Program-made: the position numbers and the translations under genes
Assembly: GCA_016935295.1 (NCBI GenBank)
Contig: JAFGRF010000165.1
Location: forward strand, 1 to 8,587
DNA: 8,587 nt
Source: Caldifarciminota bacterium
GTDB taxonomy: Bacteria > Hydrothermota > Tepidihabitantia > Tepidihabitantales > Tepidihabitantaceae
Reading direction: 5' to 3'
Shown here: piece by piece, positions 1 to 5,514 of the stretch
Layout of the letters: the number at the start of each line of letters is the position of its first letter
How positions within the stretch are numbered: the first letter of the stretch is position 1
Notes under the pieces: model-generated
Database searches by the model: none
Told to the model about the DNA's origin: nothing
Seen by the model: the letters and a program-made list of their open reading frames with translations, nothing else

Positions 1-734
1 ACCTCGCGGGCGTACTGGTAGGCGACCCCGTCGCAGATGATGCCGAGCTTTTTCGAGCCGGTCTCGACCCGGTTGAGGTCGCTCTTTTCGTTCCAGGCGC
101 GGACCCGGTCGAGCCGCTTCTCCAGGTCTACGTGGCGCACGCGGGCGAAAGCGGGCAGGACCATGGTCCGGGCAATCCTCTTCTCGTAGGGTTTGACCGG
201 GTGGTTCTGCCGTTCTCCGACTTCGACTACGCTCGAGGAGTGGGCGCTGCGCGTGGTCAGGCGGAGGAGGACCGGGATGTCGAACTCTTCGGAGATGTCG
301 AACGCCCGGCGGGTGAAGTCCTTTGCCTCCTGCGAGTCGGACGGGCAGATGACCGGGATTCGCGCCATCAGGCCGTAGTAGCGGTTGTCCTGCTCGTTCT
401 GGGAGGAGTGCAGCCCGGGGTCGTCGGCAGTGACGATGACCAGGCCGCCGTATGCGCCGATGTAGGCCGCGGAGAAGAGCGGGTCCGCGGCCACGTTCAG
501 GCCGACGTGTTTCATAGTGGCCAGCGCGCGGGCTCCGGAAATAGAGGCGCCCAGTGCGACTTCGAGCGCTACCTTCTCGTTCGTGGACCACTCGCAGTAG
601 ACGTCTTTGTAGGTGGAGAGGGCTTCGAGTATCTCGGTCGAAGGTGTGCCTGGGTAGGCGGCCGCCACGTGGCAGCCTGCCTCCCAGGCTCCCCGGGCTA
701 CGGCTTCATCCCCGGAGAGTAGCTTCTTTGTCAT
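1..734 (-). CDS. iorA: Indolepyruvate:ferredoxin oxidoreductase subunit alpha, N-terminal part (cut by window edge)
   Basis: TPP-dependent subunit of the cytoplasmic enzyme that oxidatively decarboxylates aryl- or related 2-oxoacids from transaminated amino acids to acyl-CoA, reducing ferredoxin. The 244 residues present carry family hallmarks: YPGTPSTEI (27-35), EWSTNEKVALEVALGAS (48-64), ATMKHVGLNVAADPLFS (72-88), TADDPGLHSSQNEQDNRYY (102-120) and PVICPSDSQEAKDF (127-140). The family is usually about 600 residues, so the C-terminal TPP and ferredoxin-type [4Fe-4S] parts lie beyond base 1. The ATG at 734-732 is chosen because GGAAAG lies just upstream and the residues following match the family start. 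It overlaps the end of butyrate kinase by 29 bases in another frame, implying one transcript and coupled translation. A partner iorB would be expected further left; it is not visible. Substrate range (aryl versus branched-chain) cannot be read from this fragment. Confidence 0.95.
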   Translation of the reverse strand, partial: MTKKLLSGDEAVARGAWEAGCHVAAAYPGTPSTEILEALSTYKDVYCEWSTNEKVALEVALGASISGARALATMKHVGLNVAADPLFSAAYIGAYGGLVIVTADDPGLHSSQNEQDNRYYGLMARIPVICPSDSQEAKDFTRRAFDISEEFDIPVLLRLTTRSAHSSSVVEVGERQNHPVKPYEKRIARTMVLPAFARVRHVDLEKRLDRVRAWNEKSDLNRVETGSKKLGIICDGVAYQYARE

Positions 735-1794
735 AGCTTCTTTCCTTTTCCTTGCCTGACAGCACGGCGAGGAGGTGCGAGGCCATGGCGGCCATTTCTT
801 CCTCACCGGGGAACACGAGTATCTTCAGTTTGAGCGGCGCCAGCCACTTCTTCAGGTCAGTCAGGAACTTCTCCGACAGCGTCAGCCCGCCGGTCAGGAC
901 GATCGCGTCCGGCTTGCCCTCGCAGGCGACTGCGAAGGCCCCGATTTCTTTCGCGATCCGGTAGACGAGCGCCCGGTAGACGAGCGTTGCCGGCTTGTTC
1001 CCGGCGGCGACCGCCTTTTCTACCTTGCGGATGTCGTCAGTGCCGAGGTACGACACGAGTCCGCCTTTGGTTGTCAGCAGCCTGAGCATGGCCAGCTCGG
1101 TGTACTTGCCCGAGTAGCAGGCCCGGACCAGGCCGGAAAGAGGCAGGGAGCCGGAACGCTGCGGGGAGAAGGGGCCGTCGTCATTGGCGTTGGTCGCATC
1201 GACCTGCCTGCCGCCGACGTGCGCGGCTACGGTGATGCCGGTGCCGAGATGGGCGACCACCAGGCGGCACTTCTCGTAGGGCTTCTTGAGCTTCTTGGCC
1301 GCGGCCTGGGCCACGGCATGGCAACTCAGGGCGTGCGAGAGCGCGACCCGCTGGATGCCGTTGAAGCCGGATATCCGGGCGATGTCGCGGAATTCGTCGG
1401 TGGATTCGGGGTCGACGAAGTAAGCAGGGATGTCAAGTTCCTGCGAGAGTTCATACCCGATGAGCGGGCCCAGCAGGGCGGGATGGAGTGTCTGGTACTG
1501 GCCGTGGCGGATGTCGGCTGCTACCCGGGGCGTTATCCGGTAGACGCCGCTCTGCAGTGGCTTGAGCGGGCCGCCGCGCGTGGCAATCGCATTGAGCTTG
1601 GAGGTGTCGAAGTCATGCTTGGCCAGAACTGAGAGGACCGCGGACTTGCGGAGTTCATACTGGTCGAGGACGTGGCCGAAACGGACGAGCTGGTTCGGCG
1701 GGTGCTCGATCGACTCGGAGAATACTGGTCTAGGACCGTTGAAGACTGCTGCTTTCGTGGACCCGCCGCCAGGATTGATGACCAGGATCCACAT
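706..1794 (-). CDS. buk: Butyrate kinase family acyl-kinase
   Basis: ASKHA-fold carboxylate kinase that interconverts acyl-phosphate + ADP and free acid + ATP, giving substrate-level phosphorylation in the cytoplasm. At 362 residues it is the normal family length. Visible motifs: NPGGGSTK (7-14), RGG (73-75), a VDPEST loop (128-132), HLGTGIT (182-188), GPFSPQRSG (207-215), SGKYTE (228-233), GTDD (251-254), LTGG (300-303) and PGEEEM (329-334). The usual family HLGGGIS is HLGTGIT here and NPGSTSTK is NPGGGSTK, so this may be a divergent paralogue acting on another acyl phosphate such as arylacetyl- or branched-chain acyl-phosphate (inference). The start ATG gives MWILVINPGGGS, the normal beginning; no strong ribosome site precedes it. 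Its 3' end overlaps iorA, which supports a shared acyl-CoA-to-acid energy module. No phosphotransacylase is visible in the window. Confidence 0.92.
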   Translation of the reverse strand: MWILVINPGGGSTKAAVFNGPRPVFSESIEHPPNQLVRFGHVLDQYELRKSAVLSVLAKHDFDTSKLNAIATRGGPLKPLQSGVYRITPRVAADIRHGQYQTLHPALLGPLIGYELSQELDIPAYFVDPESTDEFRDIARISGFNGIQRVALSHALSCHAVAQAAAKKLKKPYEKCRLVVAHLGTGITVAAHVGGRQVDATNANDDGPFSPQRSGSLPLSGLVRACYSGKYTELAMLRLLTTKGGLVSYLGTDDIRKVEKAVAAGNKPATLVYRALVYRIAKEIGAFAVACEGKPDAIVLTGGLTLSEKFLTDLKKWLAPLKLKILVFPGEEEMAAMASHLLAVLSGKEKERSYDKEATLRG

Positions 1795-1869
1795 TGCATC
1801 AGTGTATACCCGCGGGCACGCAAGTCAAATGTTTGGACGCCTGATACGGAGGGCTGCTCCTGGCCCGGC

Positions 1870-2607
1870 TCAGGGCCGGCGAGGCTTCGAGGGAGCGATG
1901 GGCCGGGCGGCGAAAAGCACCTTGTGGAAGTGCAGGTGCAGCACGGCCGGGGCGAAGCCGCAGGCGCGGAACAGGCGCAGGTAGGGCTCCAGCGCCAGCG
2001 GATGCTCGTGGTCACGATGACGGGAATCGGCGAAGCAGCCTGAGAGCTGGCCTGTCCTGATTCCGGTGCGGCTCTGGAGCCGGCGCAGCACTGCGGTATG
2101 GGCGCTGCGCAGATTCTCCAGGTCCAGGGCAATGCGGTCGATGAAGAGGAGCATTCCGTCAGGTGCCAGGTTCTTGCGGCAGAACCTGAGCAGCCTGCGC
2201 TTGGCCGGGTCGGTGAGTTCGTGGACCACGTCCACCAGGATGATGAACCGGAATGGTCGGTCCGGCAACTCCAGCCGTTCGGTGCGGCCAAGGTCAGCGC
2301 AGACGAAACGGCATTGCTGCGCATAGGCGGCAAGGCGCTTCCGCGCGAACTTGAGCATCATCTCCGACCGGTCCACGCAGACGAACCTCGCGACCGGCAG
2401 TTGTTCGAGGATGCGCTCTTCGATCTTGCCCGTGCCGCAACCGAGGTCGAGTATCCGGGCGCCTCTTCGCCAGTTCTGGGTGATTGTTGCAGCCAGGATG
2501 TCGAGTTGTTCGAGCTTGAGAGGATTGGAGGGGCGCTTGTCCCAAACCCGGACGAAGTCCTCGTCGCCCCAGCGGCCAGGCGAGCAGGGAGAATTTCTAA
2601 TTGGCAA
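1870..2607 (-). CDS. Class I SAM-dependent methyltransferase (TTG start)
   Basis: Predicted soluble methyltransferase of 245 residues, substrate unknown. SAM-binding motif I is ILDLGCGTG (52-60); the acidic residue ending strand beta2 is in CVDRSE (77-82); CADLG (103-107) follows strand beta3; motif IV is LVDVVHEL (124-131); and LAPDGMLLFIDR (147-158) is the post-motif IV strand region. The C-terminal part has no obvious substrate signature. The only usable start is TTG at 2607: the codon before it is TAA and there is no ATG or GTG before the core. AGGA lies 8 bases upstream of the TTG. The first codons fall in an AT-rich palindromic patch (2598-2616) unlike the rest of the gene, so the original 5' end may have been replaced. 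It precedes buk by 75 bases on the same strand and could be cotranscribed, but nothing ties it functionally to buk/iorA. Confidence 0.85.
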   Translation of the reverse strand: MPIRNSPCSPGRWGDEDFVRVWDKRPSNPLKLEQLDILAATITQNWRRGARILDLGCGTGKIEERILEQLPVARFVCVDRSEMMLKFARKRLAAYAQQCRFVCADLGRTERLELPDRPFRFIILVDVVHELTDPAKRRLLRFCRKNLAPDGMLLFIDRIALDLENLRSAHTAVLRRLQSRTGIRTGQLSGCFADSRHRDHEHPLALEPYLRLFRACGFAPAVLHLHFHKVLFAARPIAPSKPRRP

Positions 2608-2616
2608 TTACTAATT
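2598..2616. repeat. AT-rich palindromic patch at the methyltransferase start
   Basis: Two interlocked inverted repeats: TAATT-GGC-AATTA (2598-2610) and AATTA-C-TAATT (2606-2616). The patch stands out as AT-rich within GC-rich DNA and contains the TTG start codon of the methyltransferase. It directly borders the 158-bp CACGAA element. It could be residue of an insertion or a small regulatory site; the sequence does not decide. Confidence 0.55.
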
Positions 2617-2638
2617 CCTAGTCAGGGTCCACATGGAG

Positions 2639-2667
2639 GCCACGAAAGCACGAAGGACACGAAGCAG
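2639..2667 (+). repeat. Left terminal inverted repeat of the 158-bp element
   Basis: Begins GCCACGAAAGCACGAA and then GGACACGAA, giving three CACGAA hexamers in 24 bases. It is the inverted partner of 2768-2796 and a direct relative of 4421-4450. Confidence 0.75.
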
Positions 2668-2671
2668 ACTG

Positions 2672-2692
2672 TGGACTCTGGACTATGGACCG
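2672..2692 (+). repeat. TGGACNN heptad tandem repeat (3 units)
   Basis: Units TGGACTC, TGGACTA and TGGACCG occur at an exact 7-base period, preceded by a degenerate unit CAGACTG at 2665. The same heptad, also preceded by a CAGAC unit, recurs at 6114-6134 inside the DUF35 gene. Confidence 0.6.
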
Positions 2693-2767
2693 CGAATTTC
2701 CGGATGGACGTAGACAGAAACGAATGCGACGAAGACGACGTCTGCACCCGAGAATCCTTGGACCGAT

Positions 2768-2796
2768 CCGTGTCGTGTATTTCGTGTCTTCGTGGC
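2768..2796 (-). repeat. Right terminal inverted repeat of the 158-bp element
   Basis: On the minus strand it begins GCCACGAAGACACGAA and then ATACACGACACGG. It pairs with 2639-2667 and is closest to the right arm of the 540-bp element (4932-4960). Confidence 0.75.
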
Positions 2797-2815
2797 TTTG
2801 TTCCCGACACAGCGT

Positions 2816-2838
2816 GGACGCTCAGGTCACCGGCGTCC
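2816..2838 (-). terminator. Weak hairpin just after the hydrolase stop
   Basis: GGACGC and GCGTCC form a 6-bp perfect stem with an 11-base loop, starting one base after the TGA stop (2840-2842) of the secreted hydrolase. No U tract follows on the minus strand, so it is at best a weak or factor-assisted terminator or a 3'-end stabiliser. Confidence 0.3.
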
Positions 2839-2839
2839 G

Positions 2840-3958
2840 TCATTTCGCAGAGAGCATCCACTTGACCGCTTGCTTCAACTGCTGCTCCGGTACAGTGTGG
2901 CCGCCCTTGAACTCGGCCCAGGTAACGCCGAAGCCCTTGCGCTTGAGGAAGTCGCGGGTCGACGTACCGTACTTGAACTCGACCATTCGGTCTTCTTTCC
3001 CGTGGGAGGCGAAGACCCTCAGACCTTTGGCTGCAGCGTAGTCAGCGGAGCTGAAGCTCATGGTATCCAGACCGCCACCAAAGCAGATGGTGCCCTTGAA
3101 CAAGTCGGGGTGGGCGATGCCGGTGCGATAGGCCATGAAGCAGCCTTGGGAGAATCCGAGCAGCCAGGTGCCGTTGGTGTGGTAGCGTGCGCCGAGTTCC
3201 CGAGCCGCATCGGCGATGTAGTCGCTCGACAGTACGGCTGAGCGTTTGTCCACAGTGCTGTCGTCCCGGTTCCACGTGGACCAGGAATACCCGAGGTCTC
3301 GACCGGCGCCGAAGGCGTAGGGCGCCTGCAGGCAGACGTAGATGATGTCCGGGTTCCCCGCGCGCTCGTACAGCCTGGCGAAGGACTTCGGGTTCGCGCC
3401 GTAGCCGTGGAGTCCGATGACGAGAGGGTAGGCGCGGGTTGAGTCGTAGTCAGCGGGCAGCCGGACGTAGCCGGGGACCAGGCAGGTTGCTTCGATGTTT
3501 ACCTGCATCCCGGCGCGCGCGCCTGCGCTTTCGGCGTGAGCGGCGAGGCTGTCAACCAAAGATGCAAACACCGGCCGCGTCCGGACCGAGTCGAAGTCCG
3601 GGTCTTGTTTGACGTGTCCGATGTCATCGAAGCCGGCGCGGAAGGCACGTCTCAGGTAGAGCGTGGCCAGGCTATCCTGCTTGAGCAGGCCGTAGCAGCA
3701 GGCGAGGTTGTAGATATCTCCTGAGTTTGTGACGTCGTGTTCGAGCGCCTCCAGGTAGAGGCGAGCCGCTTCGTTGTACCGGGCTGCCTGGTAGGCAGCG
3801 TTCGCTGCCCGGCCGATGGAGTCGAGCGGGAAGTCGAGGAAGTCACCCACAGAGGGGTCGAGTTCGTTCACAGCCGGTTGAGCCCAGGCAAAGGCGACCA
3901 GAGCAGCGACGGCCGCCACGGTGAGAAGCATCGCGGAATACCTCGTGTGCGGCGTCAT
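2840..3958 (-). CDS. Secreted alpha/beta-hydrolase (esterase-like) with N-terminal TPR-like region
   Basis: Exported serine hydrolase of 372 residues, probably an esterase, depolymerase or peptidase-like enzyme acting outside the cytoplasmic membrane. Residues 1-26 are a signal peptide ending in AWA before Gln27. Residues 48-140 are helical and TPR-like (AAYQAARYNEAARLYLEALE, then DIYNLACCYGLL). The hydrolase domain follows: oxyanion-loop GLHGYG (182-187), nucleophile elbow GFSQG (268-272, Ser270), Asp323 in SHGKED, and His354 in KGGHTVP, giving a complete predicted triad. The ATG at 3958-3956 is chosen because it overlaps the HIT stop codon as ATGA and opens the signal peptide. The reading frame stays open to 4249, but that extension is only HIT-gene shadow. 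Substrate is not determinable; the PHB-depolymerase/feruloyl-esterase-like and phospholipase/carboxylesterase families are the nearest by motif. Confidence 0.88.
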   Translation of the reverse strand: MTPHTRYSAMLLTVAAVAALVAFAWAQPAVNELDPSVGDFLDFPLDSIGRAANAAYQAARYNEAARLYLEALEHDVTNSGDIYNLACCYGLLKQDSLATLYLRRAFRAGFDDIGHVKQDPDFDSVRTRPVFASLVDSLAAHAESAGARAGMQVNIEATCLVPGYVRLPADYDSTRAYPLVIGLHGYGANPKSFARLYERAGNPDIIYVCLQAPYAFGAGRDLGYSWSTWNRDDSTVDKRSAVLSSDYIADAARELGARYHTNGTWLLGFSQGCFMAYRTGIAHPDLFKGTICFGGGLDTMSFSSADYAAAKGLRVFASHGKEDRMVEFKYGTSTRDFLKRKGFGVTWAEFKGGHTVPEQQLKQAVKWMLSAK

Positions 3959-4392
3959 GGGTTGGCTTTCCTGATCTGCTCGGCAATCGTGTCGAGTTCG
4001 GGTTCGCTGAATGGCGGCTTCATGCGAGCCTGCGCAAAATGGTGCATCGCCAGTGTCTTGTCGAGCAGGTTCTCTTCGCCTTTGATGCTCGGAATCAGCA
4101 GCATGTGCAGGTGGGGGACACGGGTGCCGCGGATGAGCATGGTCACGTACTCGCAGTCGAAGGCGTGTTTGAGTTTGCGGGCCATCACGTAGCAGGACTT
4201 GAGGAATGGACCGGCGATGCCGTCCGCCGGCTCGATGTCGGTGAACCACTCCACGTGCTTCTTCGGAATCACGAGCGTGTGGCCGCGGGAGATGGGGTAG
4301 AGGTCGAGGAAGGCGAGTGTATGCTCATCCTCGTAGACCTTACGGGCCGCAGCTTTGCCGGCGACTATCTGGCAGAATATGCATTCAGACAT
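3955..4392 (-). CDS. HIT (histidine triad) family nucleotide hydrolase/transferase
   Basis: A 145-residue cytoplasmic protein of the HIT superfamily, members of which hydrolyse or transfer nucleoside monophosphates from Ap4A, AMP-lysine-type or related substrates. Seen: CIFC (4-7), a zinc-type CxxC; FLDLYPISRGHTLVIPKKH (28-46), the typical strand-turn with His38 and His46; and VPHLHMLLIP (92-101), the triad region. Family pattern is H-x-H-x-H-x-x. His94 and the predicted nucleophile His96 are present, but the third His is Leu98, as seen by eye. The C-terminal 40 residues do not resemble a familiar domain. GGAGG lies 9 bases before the ATG at 4392-4390. Its TGA overlaps the hydrolase ATG, so the two are translationally coupled. 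The left arm of the 540-bp element ends 28 bases upstream of its start. Confidence 0.9.
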   Translation of the reverse strand: MSECIFCQIVAGKAAARKVYEDEHTLAFLDLYPISRGHTLVIPKKHVEWFTDIEPADGIAGPFLKSCYVMARKLKHAFDCEYVTMLIRGTRVPHLHMLLIPSIKGEENLLDKTLAMHHFAQARMKPPFSEPELDTIAEQIRKANP

Positions 4393-4420
4393 GAGTTCAA
4401 TCCTCCATTCAGATTAGACA

Positions 4421-4450
4421 GCCACGAAAGCACGAAAGGACACGAAACGG
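4421..4450 (+). repeat. Left terminal inverted repeat of the 540-bp element
   Basis: Starts GCCACGAAAGCACGAAA, then GGACACGAAACGG. It contains three CACGAA hexamers. Inverted partner of 4932-4960 and direct relative of 2639-2667. Confidence 0.8.
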
Positions 4451-4552
4451 ACTACGGAATGCGAGCCGCGAGAACACGAAGGGCAACGTAGCGGATTGCG
4501 GGAGGAGAGCCACGAGGACACGAAAGATGACTGGAAGTAGCAGGCGTCAGAG
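4421..4552 (+). repeat. Degenerate 44-base tandem repeat, three units
   Basis: Units start at 4421, 4465 and 4509, exactly 44 bases apart. Units 1 and 2 agree at 31 of 44 positions. Unit 3 agrees with unit 1 mainly over its first 18 bases, then diverges and runs into the stop codon of the GxxExxY gene. Each unit opens with a version of GCCACGA..CACGAA, that is, a copy of the terminal arm. Confidence 0.6.
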
Positions 4553-4909
4553 CACAACACGTTTGACCTTCAGAGTGGACCTTCCGAAGTTCAGGAGCAG
4601 CCCTGTCTTCAGGCCTGAGGCCCTGAGGTACGAGAGAACCTGCGCCATGTGGCAATCATCGAATTCCCTCACAGCCTTGAGTTCCACGATGATCTGGTCG
4701 TCCACGACCATGTCGAGCCGGTGGACTCCAACTTCGATCCCCGCGTACCTGACGCGCACTTCCTTTTCGCTGTCACACTTCAAGCCATCACGGCGAAGCT
4801 GCACCAGAAGGGCCGCGTGATAGATTGACTCCAGAAACCCCGGGCCCAGCTCCCTGTGGACCTTCAGCGCGGAGTTGATTACCCTGCTCGACAGTGCGTC
4901 AAACTCCAT
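4547..4909 (-). CDS. GxxExxY family protein, PD-(D/E)XK nuclease-like
   Basis: Small 120-residue protein of the GxxExxY family, of unknown cellular role, related by fold to PD-(D/E)XK nucleases. The name motif is GFLESIY (24-30: Gly24, Glu27, Tyr30), preceded by INSALKVHRELGP. Predicted nuclease-like core: Asp66 in HRLDMVV (63-69), Glu76-x-Lys78 in VELKAV (75-80), Gln90-x3-Tyr94 in AQVLSYLR, and LLNFG (105-109). All key residues are intact and the protein is full length for the family, so it looks functional. ATG at 4909-4907; only a GGGG run about 9 bases upstream serves as a weak ribosome site. It is the sole gene between the two inverted arms of the 4421-4960 element and may be either its cargo or the protein that mobilises it. 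Activity and DNA binding are inference. Confidence 0.92.
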   Translation of the reverse strand: MEFDALSSRVINSALKVHRELGPGFLESIYHAALLVQLRRDGLKCDSEKEVRVRYAGIEVGVHRLDMVVDDQIIVELKAVREFDDCHMAQVLSYLRASGLKTGLLLNFGRSTLKVKRVVL

Positions 4910-4931
4910 GCGAGTCGGCCCCGTCCTCTTT

Positions 4932-4960
4932 CCGTTTCGTGTGTTTCGTGCTTTCGTGGC
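4932..4960 (-). repeat. Right terminal inverted repeat of the 540-bp element
   Basis: On the minus strand it starts GCCACGAAAGCACGAAA, then CACACGAAACGG, beginning at the base directly after the TAA stop (4961-4963) of the PK_C gene. Pairs with 4421-4450. Confidence 0.8.
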
Positions 4961-5509
4961 TTACCATTCTCGGGGTTTGGTCACTATTTCGCGCACGCGC
5001 GTGTCGAAGAACTGGCGCGAGTGGGCCGGACGGATGACGATGGCCGTGTCCGCGCCTGTGCCTGTTCCTGCAATCGCGACGACATCCCTGCCGTACGGAA
5101 TCAGGCCGGCATCAAGCGCCATAGCCGCAATCTCAACTGCCACCTTGGTGCCCTCGCCCAGCGTGCGAAAGGTGAACGCTATGGTCTCGGCCGGACCCAG
5201 GCCACCGAACTTCAGACGGATGGCACGTTCGACCCCGGCAAAGAGGTGGGTCGTCCTGAGCACCGGGATGCCATGCCCTGCGAGTCTGTTTTCGACCGAT
5301 TCGGACAACTCGTTCTTGCCGAACTCCCTGAACCCAGCGTGATGAGTCACGCAGACGGCCTCGATGTCATGGGGCAGCAGCCTGGCGAGTTCCAGCGCTG
5401 TCCTTCCGCGGGTGGAAGCCACCACGATGTGCTTGATGCGAAGCTCTGCGGCCCGCGTCAGTGCGGCCTTGAGCGTGGGCCGGGTGCGATCGATGGTTTT
5501 CTTTTTCAT
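4961..5509 (-). CDS. Stand-alone pyruvate-kinase C-terminal-domain (PK_C) protein, AF0103-like
   Basis: A 182-residue protein that is a PK_C domain without the pyruvate kinase barrel, like Archaeoglobus AF0103. No enzymatic role is established for this family that I know of; ligand binding is a reasonable guess because in pyruvate kinase the domain binds allosteric effectors. Seen: IVVASTRGRTALELARLL (28-45), VTHHAGF (54-60), GEGTKVAVEIAAMALDAGLI (118-137), AIAGTGTGADTAIVI (145-159) and FFDTRVREIVTKPR (167-180), which match the family throughout. ATG at 5509-5507; AAAGGAG lies 11 bases upstream, within a hairpin loop. It has its own promoter-like sequence and is separated from DUF35 by a GCAA-loop hairpin. 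Its TAA stop directly abuts the terminal repeat of the 540-bp element. Confidence 0.88.
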   Translation of the reverse strand: MKKKTIDRTRPTLKAALTRAAELRIKHIVVASTRGRTALELARLLPHDIEAVCVTHHAGFREFGKNELSESVENRLAGHGIPVLRTTHLFAGVERAIRLKFGGLGPAETIAFTFRTLGEGTKVAVEIAAMALDAGLIPYGRDVVAIAGTGTGADTAIVIRPAHSRQFFDTRVREIVTKPREW

Positions 5510-5514
5510 GGCAG

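Larger units (their letters stand above)
2639..2796. mobile_element. Small non-coding CACGAA element (MITE-like relative of the 4421-4960 element)
   Basis: A 158-bp segment bounded by inverted arms (2639-2667 and 2768-2796). Read inward, the first 24 bases of the arms agree at 20 positions. Its right arm agrees with the right arm of the 540-bp element at 26 of 30 positions, and its left arm matches that element's left arm apart from one missing base and two changes near the inner end. Left arms contain GGACACGAA and right arms TACACGAA or ACACACGAA, so both elements have the same polarity. No convincing gene lies inside. It holds a three-unit TGGACNN heptad (2672-2692) and an ACGAA-rich stretch (about 2715-2740). 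It sits 31 bases upstream of the methyltransferase start and 43 bases after the hydrolase stop. No target duplication was seen. Most likely a deletion derivative or non-autonomous family member; in RNA it could also fold as a long imperfect hairpin. Confidence 0.65.
4421..4960. mobile_element. 540-bp TIR-bounded element carrying a GxxExxY gene
   Basis: Bounded by inverted arms 4421-4450 and 4932-4960. Aligned as 30 columns they agree at 28, with one mismatch and one gap. Both outer ends begin GCCACGAAAGCACGAAA. The only gene inside is the GxxExxY protein (4909-4547, minus strand). The left arm is followed by two further degenerate copies of the arm at an exact 44-base spacing. The right end abuts the stop codon of the PK_C gene with no gap; the left end is 28 bases from the HIT start. 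No transposase and no obvious target duplication were found. The boundaries are directly visible; mobility is inferred from the TIRs, the second copy at 2639-2796 and the intergenic insertion. Confidence 0.65.

Noticed and set aside
775..1632. Open frame of 285 codons on the plus strand
   Set aside because: It lies entirely antisense to butyrate kinase, with no motif and no ribosome site.
1803..1828. TTGACT and TATACA upstream of buk as a promoter
   Set aside because: The spacer is only 14 bases, too short for a normal sigma70 promoter.
1533..2333. Minus-strand open frame of 266 codons spanning the methyltransferase and buk
   Set aside because: It runs across the gap between two real genes in a third frame, and its composition is the Ser/Arg/Pro-rich type of a GC-rich shadow.
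3959..4249. N-terminal extension of the secreted hydrolase into the HIT gene
   Set aside because: It overlaps the HIT gene in another frame. The ATG at 3958 starts a clear signal peptide and overlaps the HIT stop as ATGA.
4393..4440. TCTAAT between the left arm and the HIT gene as an outward promoter from the element
   Set aside because: No acceptable -35 box was found at 16-18 bases, so the -10-like match alone is not convincing.
4421..4552. CRISPR-like repeat-spacer array
   Set aside because: The 44-base units are degenerate along their whole length, with no constant repeat separated by unique spacers, and no cas gene is near.
4405..4970. Target-site duplication flanking the 540-bp element
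   Set aside because: CCATTC occurs on both sides but not adjacent to either arm. No direct repeat abuts the arms.
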